A stretch of 40,914 nt of DNA, from positions 1 to 40,914 of the forward strand of contig JAOTTP010000022.1 of the NCBI GenBank assembly GCA_029864405.1. The letters are read 5' to 3'. Position 1 is the stretch's first letter. Every line of letters starts with the position of its first letter. Source of the DNA: Nitrospirota bacterium. GTDB lineage: Bacteria; Nitrospirota; Nitrospiria; Nitrospirales; UBA8639. A program made the translations under genes and the position numbers. Under the pieces are notes generated by a model. The model ran no database searches, was not told the origin of the DNA, and worked only from the letters and a program-made list of their open reading frames with translations. This document shows positions 33,438 through 40,914 of the stretch, in pieces.

Positions 33438-33713
33438 TTAGGGAGTGATGAGGCGAACTTCGCTTTGCGCTTGATCCGTTTTTGAACCGGTGGAGGTTCC
33501 GCAATGGGCACAGAGGTACTCGTAGAGACTTCCGGTGGGGAGCACTAAAAGCAGACGTTCACGGGCAGGAGTCGCCGTCTGACAGGTTGGACAAAACAGT
33601 AACGACGCTCGAAGCGATTCGAATTGCTTGGGGGTGCCCGGAGGAGCCGGTGGACGGGCCCCACCCATCCGTGGGCTTGGTCGAGAACCGATGGGAAAGG
33701 GCGGCATTGGCAT
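33438..33713 (-). CDS. Small zinc-ribbon protein (91 aa)
   Basis: The protein has two knuckles, CPTCQ (about 41-45) and CAHCG (about 68-72), separated by a short beta segment (RERLLLVLPTGSLYEYL), which is a zinc ribbon of rubredoxin-like geometry. The first 35 residues are Pro/Arg-rich and probably disordered. It is cytoplasmic; binding of DNA or protein is possible. The ATG lies nine bases after the stop of a preceding small frame, without its own strong ribosome-binding site, so translation may be coupled. Confidence 0.6.
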   Translation of the reverse strand: MPMPPFPIGSRPSPRMGGARPPAPPGTPKQFESLRASLLFCPTCQTATPARERLLLVLPTGSLYEYLCAHCGTSTGSKTDQAQSEVRLITP

Positions 33714-33722
33714 ACGCAGATC

Positions 33723-33899
33723 TTAGCGAAGGGTCAGGGTTCGGTCAAGGTTCTCTCGCACCATTGGAAGACCTTCGTTTAAATGACTCATCATCGCAAG
33801 GCACACCACACACGCTTCACAATGACCCGCATGCGTTTCCTGTTGCTGAATTCGATCACCGTGGATCCACTCCTCGTCGCTTCGCGATTTCTTTCGCAA
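33723..33899 (-). CDS. Possible small Cys-containing protein (58 aa), overlapping the lipoprotein gene end
   Basis: A frame starting at a TTG (33899) with GGCAGG about six bases upstream encodes MRKKSRSDEEWIHGDRIQQ, then a HAGHCEACVVC motif, and ends NLDRTLTLR. The H-x3-C-x2-C arrangement recalls anti-sigma-type zinc fingers. Its start overlaps the 3' end of the lipoprotein gene by 44 bases and its stop is nine bases before the zinc-ribbon start, so the three would form one coupled unit. A chance frame is not excluded. Confidence 0.35.
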   Translation of the reverse strand: MRKKSRSDEEWIHGDRIQQQETHAGHCEACVVCLAMMSHLNEGLPMVRENLDRTLTLR

Positions 33900-34332
33900 T
33901 AATGGCCTGCCAGCCTTGATTAAATAAATCTCGTGTCGCCTGTATCGTCGGAAGGGCAAGGGGACCCGCTTCATGAGCCAAGCGGAGTTGCTCAAGATTA
34001 TCCATCATGAGCGTCAACTGTTTGGCCGTGAATGCATGAGATGCATCGCTTTGTGCCCGCAGACGCAAGGACCGTAGTTCAACCAGATAGTTGTAATAAA
34101 AGGCCCGATCCCACGAATAGTTAGCCTGCGACTGTCCGGCGTGGGTTTCGAGTCCGGTCAAAAAGGCGTCCATCTTTTTTTGAAGCGACGTGGCCGCCCG
34201 GTCCATTTCTGGATCGTAGGAAGAAATCAACGTGACATGGCAACCAACCAGCCCCAGCATCAGACAGGCCAAAACCCATGTGCCATATCGAAAGCGAAAT
34301 GCCGAAGGAATGGTCATGAGGTCAGGTACCAT
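33856..34332 (-). CDS. Putative lipoprotein (158 aa)
   Basis: The N-terminus has a hydrophobic core followed by a lipobox, LMLGLVGC, so the mature protein should be lipid-anchored at the cysteine near residue 33. The mature part is helical: SSYDPEMDRAATSLQKKMDAF, YNYLVELRSLRLRAQ, and LTLMMDNLEQLRLAHEAG. The pattern resembles small periplasmic four-helix proteins, but I do not know a named family. I use the ATG at 34332 (MVPDLMTIPSAF) with GAAGAG upstream; ATG at 34317 is an alternative. Confidence 0.7.
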   Translation of the reverse strand: MVPDLMTIPSAFRFRYGTWVLACLMLGLVGCHVTLISSYDPEMDRAATSLQKKMDAFLTGLETHAGQSQANYSWDRAFYYNYLVELRSLRLRAQSDASHAFTAKQLTLMMDNLEQLRLAHEAGPLALPTIQATRDLFNQGWQAIIAKEIAKRRGVDPR

Positions 34333-34661
34333 TTTGATATTCTCTTCGTTGTTCAAATTGTGGAACGGAGCCCACCAGACATTAAATGAAATGTCTTTGC
34401 GACCCATTCCTCCCCTGTCAGATTAAGCACCATATTGGGCAATGAAACAGCTAGGCCGGGATGTATTGTACTCACCTGTACGCATTTGTCTACTGGGCTC
34501 CAATGACAAGATGAACCCTCACCCTACCTAGTCCGGTCAACAACGGCCACCCAGGATTGCTGTATTCGATGCCACCGTTAATTCCACAGATGCTCCTGAC
34601 AGTTATTGGGATTATCTACATGTTAGCTCACTAGGCTCACTCTCCATTATTACTGGCGACT

Positions 34662-35687
34662 CTATTCTAGTCGGATGTTATCAACGTACAGGGAAAATTC
34701 CTCTGGTGGACTTATGGCAAAGAGTCTAATGGCCTTAATCGCGCTGAGATCCAATTCCCGCCCAACGGGGGCCTGGCGAATGTCATCCAACGGAATGTCA
34801 ATGTGATTGAGGCCTGGCGAAATTGTGATGGCCTGATTGAACCGATCCGCATAGTCGTTATTATGCTGCGCATCATGAATTCCGATGACCAACGATCGGG
34901 CTGTCGGCAATTCGGAATACACATCAAAGCGGAAACGCGAGAACCCGCGCCAATCCGCATAGGGTTCTTCAATTCGAATGCCAGGGTAGTGTTTCGGGTA
35001 AAACACAACCTGCCCTACAGTATCGACCCGAGGTTTCCCCCAACCTAAGGGCGGAGGAACGATCTGAAGTTCACTCTCCTTCCCTTGGACAAACAGCATC
35101 TCCCATGAGGAAGAAAATTGGCAGAGTGATGGGAATCGGGCAGCCCGGTCCCAATAGGCATAGGTCCAGATGAGCACTGTACTCAGAGCGGTGAGAGTCA
35201 GCAGAACAACCCCGGCGTGAACCAGGTGTTTCCATGGAGCCTGCCGCCATACTGCGAGTCGTCCCGTAATATTTCGATCGTACGTTGCATAAAGTCCTAG
35301 GACACATACGGCCCCCACGACATCAAGAAGGAGATCCGACCATTCGGCAAAACGACTCGAACTCAAGGATTGCAAACCCTCACTCACCGCACCCAGAACC
35401 ACGGCCCCAACAAAAGCCATGCCATATTGGCTACCCACAGACCAACCGCGGGGCTCACCAAGTTGCCGTGCCAGATATAAGAGGATGATGGCCACGCCAC
35501 CAAATAATGGAAAATGACAAAAATCATTGAAGGCTTTCAGGAGAATAGTATGAGAGGGAACTGGAATCCAAAGAAGGGCGATACATCCAAAGAGGACCAA
35601 TGCCAGACCAGGGACCATTAACCGGGATGCCATGGATCGCTGATTGGATTCCTGGCGTGTTCGGTCTGTCACAACACCTTCGATCAA
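34662..35687 (-). CDS. VanZ-like membrane protein with C-terminal extracytoplasmic domain
   Basis: Residues about 20-150 form the VanZ-like fold with four to five hydrophobic segments (VPGLALVLFGCIALLWIPVP, NDFCHFPLFGGVAIILLYLA, YGMAFVGAVVLGAVSEGLQS, WSDLLLDVVGAVCVLGLYA), including the conserved FxHFxxFxxxA and EGLQ..R.....D...D pattern. A further helix (about 156-174) leads to a beta-rich, probably extracytoplasmic domain (about 195-341) of carbohydrate-binding-like appearance (FRFDVYSELPTARSLVIGIH, ISPGLNHIDIPLDDI, FSLYVDNIRLE). Reaction unknown. The start TTG shares TTGA with the stop of lhr, so the genes are coupled; an ATG at 35633 is possible. Confidence 0.8.
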   Translation of the reverse strand: MIEGVVTDRTRQESNQRSMASRLMVPGLALVLFGCIALLWIPVPSHTILLKAFNDFCHFPLFGGVAIILLYLARQLGEPRGWSVGSQYGMAFVGAVVLGAVSEGLQSLSSSRFAEWSDLLLDVVGAVCVLGLYATYDRNITGRLAVWRQAPWKHLVHAGVVLLTLTALSTVLIWTYAYWDRAARFPSLCQFSSSWEMLFVQGKESELQIVPPPLGWGKPRVDTVGQVVFYPKHYPGIRIEEPYADWRGFSRFRFDVYSELPTARSLVIGIHDAQHNNDYADRFNQAITISPGLNHIDIPLDDIRQAPVGRELDLSAIKAIRLFAISPPEEFSLYVDNIRLE

Positions 35688-38600
35688 GCCAGACTGACTA
35701 CTGAGGCTATGTCGGCAGACGGCACCCCATTGCAGAAAAAAATGGGCTTAGTGGTGTGCGCGGAAACCCGTTCACCGGGCAAAATGATGCCGACCAGATT
35801 TAACGGATCGGCGGCCGATAGACGAATCTCTTCCGCCCCGACTTGAGCATCACGGCGTACCGCCCGCAACGATTCCACCGCCTCCGGCAAAGCGAACTGT
35901 TCCCCCGTAAAGCCATTCACAAACCGGCCACCCCGCATCTCGCCTCGCCATTCCAGCTTCCGGTATTGCACCAGCAGTTCACGCCAGGTCACCGGCAAGG
36001 ATTCTCGTTTCAGCAGATCACGAAAGACCACCCCATAACGATGCGCCAATTGCCTGGCCCACTGTTCATGGGGATGCATACGAACCGGCGTCTCGTCATC
36101 GTGTGGCCCAGGGTCAGCCTGGAACACATCCCAACGCCCGACACTGTGCCGGGGTCGTCGCGCGCGATCCCTGCCCTCGGCTCGCCGGCGGCGGGGATCA
36201 AGCAGAGCCCGCATGGGATCAAACCCATCAGCAGTCACCAGCCCTGCAGCCACCAGTTCCCACAAGGCCTGCTCTACTTCGGCAGCTAGATGTCCCGTTC
36301 GACTGGTCAGATCCGCAAAAAAACATGCACCACGACGATCCAGACAATCAAAGACGGCTTGAGCAACGCTACTCAGGGAAAATCGGACCCCAAGCGGCCC
36401 TGCAGATTTCCCGGGTTTGGCCACACCCAATATCCAACTCACATCCTGCCGTCGCAAAAAACTGATGGGAGCCAGGCTGGTCGGAGTCAGAGGCCGGAAT
36501 GCCGGAACGGACGGAACGGGCGCTCCAGCGTCCAAGGCCACGTCACCTGTCCCCTGTTCGTTTCCTACCACGGGTAAGAGTGTCGCCTTGCTTTCCGGAG
36601 GGGTGAGACGACCCCAGGCTACCTCGCCGCGCAGGCACAAATTGTCGAGCCATTCTGGTTTGTAAGGAGCCATGCGTTCTTTGAGAAGCGACGATTCCCA
36701 CGACGAGGCGGGCGCTTCAAATCCTGCCAACTGGTGAATCACCTCACGCAGCCCGGCTTCTCCGTGTAATTGCGTGCCGGGCGCTCGATGCTGCCACCGA
36801 AAGAGAAAGCGCATGAAATCCGACGCGGCAACCGGCTCGATTTCCCGGCGCAAGGCTGTGACAGTTCGCCGATGAATGCGAGCCAGAAGACTGCGGTCAC
36901 ACCATTCGACTTCTGCGGTTACTGACACTTCCCCCCTCACCCTCCCCTCTCCCCCATTGGGGCGAGGGTCAGCATTAGGGAAAGATTCCGAATCCGGATC
37001 TTTCCCCTCTCCCTGACAGGGAGAGGGAGAAGAAGAAACCGGACGGAAATGACCGCGAAGTACCTGGCCCTGTCCTTCTAATTGCAACAGAGCCTGATGC
37101 ACCAGTCCCGTGGGCAAACTCAATCGCCCGGCCAATTCGTCAGCGGTCACTGGACCAATATGCGGCATCCAACCTTGCACAACATCACGCGCGGCAGATT
37201 CTGAGGTGATCGATTCTTCCTCCACAGACAAGGAGGGTGAATCCCGCCTACCAGCAACCACCTCCGCATCTGGGAATAAGACCTGAAGACGGGGAAGATG
37301 CTCTCTCGTGGTCCACCCCTCAACAATTTTCGTTCCCGAGGCGCCAGCAACAGACACCCGAAAAACCAGCACCCGGCCATTCGTCACCAGAAGATCACCA
37401 TACTCCTGCCACAGCTCACCCATCGCCGATGGCAACCATCCCAGAACCTGAAGCACATCGAAGAATTCATCAGTATCACGAATCAACGGCCAGGCTTCCT
37501 CAACCACCGCATCAATCGCTGCCGCATCCAATGTGCCAATCTTCCCGTCAAAAGCGGTGGGCGACGTCCGCCGGAGATTCACGGCACGAGCCCGTCGCTC
37601 TTCCAACGGCGCATCATCCAGGAAGGCATAGGGATTGGCATTCAAAATTTCATGCGCGAACAGAGAGGGCACCGGCGATTCCACAACCCGCACCTGAATC
37701 TCCTGATTCTCTATCCGCTCAAGCATCTGGCGCAGGCCAACCAGATCCATCGCCTCCGTTAAACAGTCACGCAACGTTTCCTGGACCAAATGATGATCCG
37801 GCACAGGAATGTCTCCGACGTGATTATCGCCGCAGGCTGCGGCCATCGGGAACGCCGCCGCCAATAAATCCTCCGCCCGCATGCGTTGCAGATGCACCGG
37901 CACACGTTTGCCGTTTTGAAACCGCAACAGCGCCAACGCACGGGTCACATTCCACCGCCAGCGTGTGAGAAACAGTGGAGTCGCCAAGGTGGCTTGAATG
38001 AGCACGTCTCGCACGGTGTTGGGATGCACAAATCCAAAGATGGCCTCCAGTGGAAAACTATGCTGCTCACCAAGCGACAGCACCAACCCGTCGTCCGTGG
38101 CCGCCGCCTGCAATTCAAAATCAAAATTTACGCAAAAACGTTTGCGTAACGCCAGCCCCCACGCGCGATTGAGCCTGCCACCGAACGGCGCGTGCAGCAC
38201 CAGTTGCATCCCCCCGGCTTCATCAAAGAATCGTTCCGCAATCACACAGGTCTGCGTCGGCACACCTCCGAGGATCTGTGCACCTCCGGCCACATACGCC
38301 AGCAATTGATCGGCGCCTGACGCATCAACTCCACATGCTTCATGAAGCCAGTGACGCGCCCTCTCATCTCCGGGAGTGGCTCCCTGCTCAAGCAACTGAA
38401 AGATCTGCTCACGCACGTCCGCCACGGCATGAGATAATTCGAACGACCGGGAAGGCGCTTCCCCCCGCCAGAACGGAATATTGGGCGGCGCGCCATGCGC
38501 ATCCTCCACACGGACTTTTCCCGTTTCAATCCCACGGATGCGCCAGGATGTCGTGCCCAGCAACATAATATCCCCGGCAAGACTCTCAATCGCAAAATCT

Positions 38601-40195
38601 TCATCCACCGTTCCCACCACGGTCCCATCCGGTTCCGCCACCACCGAGTAGGTCGCCGTTTCAGGAATCGCCCCCCCGGAGGTCAACGCGGCCAAACGGG
38701 CTCCACGCTTTGGCCGAAGCCGGCCTTCATGCCGGTCATAACTCATCAACGCATACAGCCGTCTGCGCCCGGGCACAAATCCCTCGGCCACCAACCGCAG
38801 CAACGACTCAAAGATCTCCCACGTCAACTCCCGATACGGGTAGGCCGACCGGCACAAGGCAAACAGGGCACGCGCATCCCATTCCTGCGCCGCGACCTCG
38901 GCAATGATCTGTTGAATTAAAATATCCAGCGGGGCGGAGGGGATCTCGATGGTTTCCAATTGACCCTGCCGAATCGCTCGGATCACCGCCGCGCATTCGA
39001 CTAATTCATCCCGGGTCGTACAAAACAGCCGTCCCTGTGGAACAGCCCCCACCTGATGCCCTGCCCGCCCCACACGCTGAAGACACGTGGCAATCGCACG
39101 AGGCGAGCCGATCTGACACACCACATCAATAAAACCAATATCGATACCCAGCTCTAATGACGCGGTCGCCACCATCACCTTGATCTGCCCGGTCTTCAAT
39201 CGCTCTTCGGCATCTAAACGAAGTTTGCGTGACAAGCTGCCATGATGGGACGCCACCTGTGCCTCGCCTAAGCGTTCTCCTAGATGATGCGCCACCCGTT
39301 CCGCCATCCGGCGGGTATTCACAAACACCAACGTCGAACGATGCGGCCCGGCGATGTCGGCAATACGATCATAGATCTCCGACCACATCGCATTAGTGGC
39401 AATCGCGCCTAATTCATCCTTCGGGACTTCCACCTGCAGATCCAACTGCCGGCGATGGCCGATATCCACAATGTGACAATGCGACGAGTCAAAGAGCGAG
39501 GGTTGTTGAGCCTTCGCGCGATGAGCGGAGTCACCCAATAAAAATTGGGCCACCGTCTCCAATGGCCGCTGCGTGGCGGACAGGCCGATGCGCACCAACC
39601 GCCGGGAGGTCACGGCATCCAACCGCTCAAGAGACAGCGCCAGATGCGCGCCACGTTTATTCGGTGCGAGTGCGTGAATTTCATCGACAATCACCGTATG
39701 CACGCCGGTCAAAAGTTCGCGACTCCGCCTGGCCGTCACCAGAAGAAACAACGACTCCGGCGTCGTCACCAAAATGTGCGGCGGGTGTTTGAGCAGACGT
39801 TGGCGTTCTGCGGCAGGCGTATCGCCGGTCCGGACCTCCACCCGAATCCTCGGTCCCAAAAAACCGGCAGACAGAGCCAGTTCGCTAATCTCGGCCAACG
39901 GCAGTTCCAAATTTTTGTGAATATCATGACTCAGCGCGCGCAGAGGCGACACGTAGACGACCTGGATGCCGTCCTCCAACTCTCCGCCAATCGCCTGCCG
40001 TAGCAAATGGTCGATGCACGTGAGAAAAGCCGCCAGCGTTTTACCGGAGCCGGTGGGTGCCGAAATCAAGGCATGATGTCCGGAATGAATAGCAGGCCAA
40101 CTGGCCCGTTGCACATCGGTCGGTTCACCCAGCCTGGTCGTAAACCATTCTTGAACAACCGGATGAAAAGATTGAAGCGGCATAGGATCAGTCAT
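35684..40195 (-). CDS. lhr: Full-length Lhr-type superfamily 2 helicase (1503 aa)
   Basis: This is a large ATP-dependent 3'-5' helicase used in DNA repair. The N-terminal Lhr core has SF2 motifs: Walker A APTGSGKTLAAF (about 40-51), the DEIH box VDEIHALAP (about 167), SATQRP (about 206), VFVNTRRMAERVA, and QRVGRAGHQ (about 370-378). The winged-helix and Lhr-specific domains follow up to about 900. At about 1500 residues it carries the long C-terminal extension found in E. coli Lhr and absent from Lhr-core proteins; that part is linked to glycosylase/AlkZ-like activity in characterised relatives. Residues about 1054-1089 are an unusual insert encoded by a palindromic repeat (see 36929-37034). 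It is the first gene of a two-gene unit with the VanZ-like gene. Confidence 0.95.
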   Translation of the reverse strand: MTDPMPLQSFHPVVQEWFTTRLGEPTDVQRASWPAIHSGHHALISAPTGSGKTLAAFLTCIDHLLRQAIGGELEDGIQVVYVSPLRALSHDIHKNLELPLAEISELALSAGFLGPRIRVEVRTGDTPAAERQRLLKHPPHILVTTPESLFLLVTARRSRELLTGVHTVIVDEIHALAPNKRGAHLALSLERLDAVTSRRLVRIGLSATQRPLETVAQFLLGDSAHRAKAQQPSLFDSSHCHIVDIGHRRQLDLQVEVPKDELGAIATNAMWSEIYDRIADIAGPHRSTLVFVNTRRMAERVAHHLGERLGEAQVASHHGSLSRKLRLDAEERLKTGQIKVMVATASLELGIDIGFIDVVCQIGSPRAIATCLQRVGRAGHQVGAVPQGRLFCTTRDELVECAAVIRAIRQGQLETIEIPSAPLDILIQQIIAEVAAQEWDARALFALCRSAYPYRELTWEIFESLLRLVAEGFVPGRRRLYALMSYDRHEGRLRPKRGARLAALTSGGAIPETATYSVVAEPDGTVVGTVDEDFAIESLAGDIMLLGTTSWRIRGIETGKVRVEDAHGAPPNIPFWRGEAPSRSFELSHAVADVREQIFQLLEQGATPGDERARHWLHEACGVDASGADQLLAYVAGGAQILGGVPTQTCVIAERFFDEAGGMQLVLHAPFGGRLNRAWGLALRKRFCVNFDFELQAAATDDGLVLSLGEQHSFPLEAIFGFVHPNTVRDVLIQATLATPLFLTRWRWNVTRALALLRFQNGKRVPVHLQRMRAEDLLAAAFPMAAACGDNHVGDIPVPDHHLVQETLRDCLTEAMDLVGLRQMLERIENQEIQVRVVESPVPSLFAHEILNANPYAFLDDAPLEERRARAVNLRRTSPTAFDGKIGTLDAAAIDAVVEEAWPLIRDTDEFFDVLQVLGWLPSAMGELWQEYGDLLVTNGRVLVFRVSVAGASGTKIVEGWTTREHLPRLQVLFPDAEVVAGRRDSPSLSVEEESITSESAARDVVQGWMPHIGPVTADELAGRLSLPTGLVHQALLQLEGQGQVLRGHFRPVSSSPSPCQGEGKDPDSESFPNADPRPNGGEGRVRGEVSVTAEVEWCDRSLLARIHRRTVTALRREIEPVAASDFMRFLFRWQHRAPGTQLHGEAGLREVIHQLAGFEAPASSWESSLLKERMAPYKPEWLDNLCLRGEVAWGRLTPPESKATLLPVVGNEQGTGDVALDAGAPVPSVPAFRPLTPTSLAPISFLRRQDVSWILGVAKPGKSAGPLGVRFSLSSVAQAVFDCLDRRGACFFADLTSRTGHLAAEVEQALWELVAAGLVTADGFDPMRALLDPRRRRAEGRDRARRPRHSVGRWDVFQADPGPHDDETPVRMHPHEQWARQLAHRYGVVFRDLLKRESLPVTWRELLVQYRKLEWRGEMRGGRFVNGFTGEQFALPEAVESLRAVRRDAQVGAEEIRLSAADPLNLVGIILPGERVSAHTTKPIFFCNGVPSADIASVVSLA
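36929..37034. repeat. Palindromic repeat element inserted in frame in lhr
   Basis: Plus-strand bases show CCCCTCACCCTCCCCTCTCC, CCATTGGGGCGAGGG and, at the far end, CCTCTCCCTGACAGGGAGAGGG, of which the last is a perfect short palindrome. Read on the coding strand it yields SPSPCQGEGKDPDSESF and NADPRPNGGEGRVRGE, a low-complexity peptide unlike the rest of the helicase. The type of sequence is known as a dispersed intergenic repeat in many bacteria. Here its length keeps the frame open. Confidence 0.75.
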
Positions 40196-40321
40196 GTCCT
40201 CAAGCGGTGGACTTCAAAGGTTTGGTGGAAGGGAATCAACGTATTGTACCTACTCATTTCCAGCAAGAACAAACACGGCCAAGGACGTCGGATTGCGGGA
40301 AGACACCTTTTAGATCTTCGG

Positions 40322-40408
40322 TGTCATCCTGAGCCCACGGCGAAGGACCTGTGCCCAGGTGGAAGATGCCACGGCTTGGCGAGATCCTTCGGTCCCCTCA
40401 GGATGACA
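40322..40408 (+). repeat. TGTCATCCTGA hairpin element, copy D
   Basis: This 87-bp element is the tidiest copy. The terminal 12 bases TGTCATCCTGAG and CTCAGGATGACA are perfect complements, with an inner stem CGAAGGA / TCCTTCG. Only the central part (around 40350-40380) is unpaired. Confidence 0.85.
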
Positions 40409-40524
40409 AGCAGATTGTGACATGTCACGCCTGCCGTTGCGCGGCGCGGGCGATGCCTCACACCAGCTACGAAAGATCAGTGCATAGAACAGCCAACCTC
40501 AGTGAGTGTCACGTGTAAAAACGT

Positions 40525-40660
40525 TGTCATCCTGAGCCCACGGCGAAGGATCTGTGCCCAGATGGACGAGGCTACGGCTGGGCGAGATCCTTCGTTGGAC
40601 CTTGCCCTGAGCCCCTTCGACTTCGCTCAGGGCAGGCTTGTCGAATGGGTCAGGATGACA
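40525..40660 (+). repeat. TGTCATCCTGA hairpin element, copy C
   Basis: A 136-bp copy. The first 75 bases follow copy D. An extra segment before the right terminus adds the stem CCCTGAGCCCC / GCTCAGGG, so this copy and copy A belong to a longer subtype. Confidence 0.85.
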
Positions 40661-40793
40661 ACGCCTCCCAGGACGTGTGGTTTTCATTGATCATTCATGA
40701 GGCATGGTCTGACACATGACGTTCAGATTTTCACACCTCAGGTCTTAACAGATGGGGGAAATTTTTTCCGTGCGTCCTGAGGATGCATCGGGG

Positions 40794-40799
40794 TATAAT
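40794..40799 (+). promoter_or_regulatory. -10 box (TATAAT)
   Basis: A consensus TATAAT lies about 70 bases upstream of the ATG at 40871. The -35 region at the usual distance (near 40771, TGCGTC) is poor. It probably drives the gene that runs off the window. Confidence 0.45.
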
Positions 40800-40870
40800 G
40801 AAAAGGTCCACCCATAAAAACGAATGGTCGCCTGGCCATCCATCAGTTGAAATGAAAAGAGGTTGGGAGC

Positions 40871-40914
40871 ATGGCCACCAAACTCTACTCTACACAGCAC
40901 CCAATCATTTCCGC
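40871..40914 (+). CDS. Start of an unidentified gene, cut by the window end
   Basis: Only 14 codons are present: MATKLYSTQHPIIS. The ATG has GGGAG two bases upstream and a TATAAT further back, so it is a likely start. Too short to identify. Confidence 0.55.
   Translation, partial: MATKLYSTQHPIIS

Larger units (their letters stand above)
40196..40870. other. Intergenic stretch with two hairpin elements and a promoter-like site
   Basis: About 675 bases between lhr and the gene starting at 40871. It holds hairpin copies D and C, a TATAAT at 40794-40799 and no supported gene. Two elements of the same family so close together suggest a site prone to accumulating them. Confidence 0.6.

Noticed and set aside
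37237..37968. 243-codon plus-strand open frame
   Set aside because: It is antisense to lhr in a GC-rich stretch; Pro-, His- and Arg-rich composition marks it as a shadow frame.

Overview
The window reads as a chromosomal segment of a Gram-negative, medium-GC bacterium. It carries lipoproteins, many secreted proteins and a TonB-dependent receptor. The gene content resembles Nitrospirota (Nitrospira-like bacteria): a ferredoxin-dependent 2-oxoacid oxidoreductase gamma/delta polypeptide, a large ABC_sub_bind plus hybrid-kinase signalling set, and many short palindromic repeats. That assignment is inferred from gene content alone; no rRNA or tRNA is visible.

Region 1 (1-6200) is accessory DNA. 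A nearly identical 119-bp direct repeat (70-188 and 4316-4434) brackets two secreted-protein loci: an unknown 408-residue exported protein, and a jacalin-like lectin joined in frame to a class C beta-lactamase-type serine hydrolase but split by one TAG codon. Beyond the second repeat lie a truncated transposase start, a VapBC toxin-antitoxin pair with an apparently leaderless promoter/operator, and a decayed REP-associated tyrosine transposase (RAYT) with a recognisable C-terminal helix-turn-helix.

Region 2 (6220-11147, minus strand) is a metabolic run: tdh, kbl, an AMP-forming acyl-CoA ligase and a fused POR gamma/delta protein. Tdh and Kbl convert threonine to glycine and acetyl-CoA. The POR alpha and beta partners are absent, and the mobile-element remnant sits where they might be expected.

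Region 3 (11741-17752, plus strand) is a compact three-gene operon: TonB-dependent outer-membrane receptor, periplasmic ABC_sub_bind protein and a 971-residue hybrid histidine kinase with two receiver domains and an Hpt domain. No permease or ABC ATPase is present, so it looks like a trans-envelope sensing system rather than a transporter. It is the strongest candidate for an under-described system here.

Region 4 (18100-31056) is mostly housekeeping: small conserved proteins, a Sel1-repeat protein, an Uup-type ABC-F ATPase, a geranylgeranyl-reductase-type flavoprotein, a STAS protein, an S1C protease with PDZ domain, a Mug-type DNA glycosylase, a TPR-like protein, an HI0933-type flavoprotein, a pair of overlapping small genes and PrmA. 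Region 5 (31290-40195) holds a membrane-anchored MutS-family ATPase, a lipoprotein/small Cys-protein/zinc-ribbon cluster, a VanZ-like protein and a full-length Lhr helicase whose coding sequence carries an in-frame palindromic repeat.

A family of four hairpin elements (about 87-136 bp, termini TGTCATCCTGA/TCAGGATGACA) is scattered at 26036, 33212, 40322 and 40525. The window ends at the first codons of another gene.
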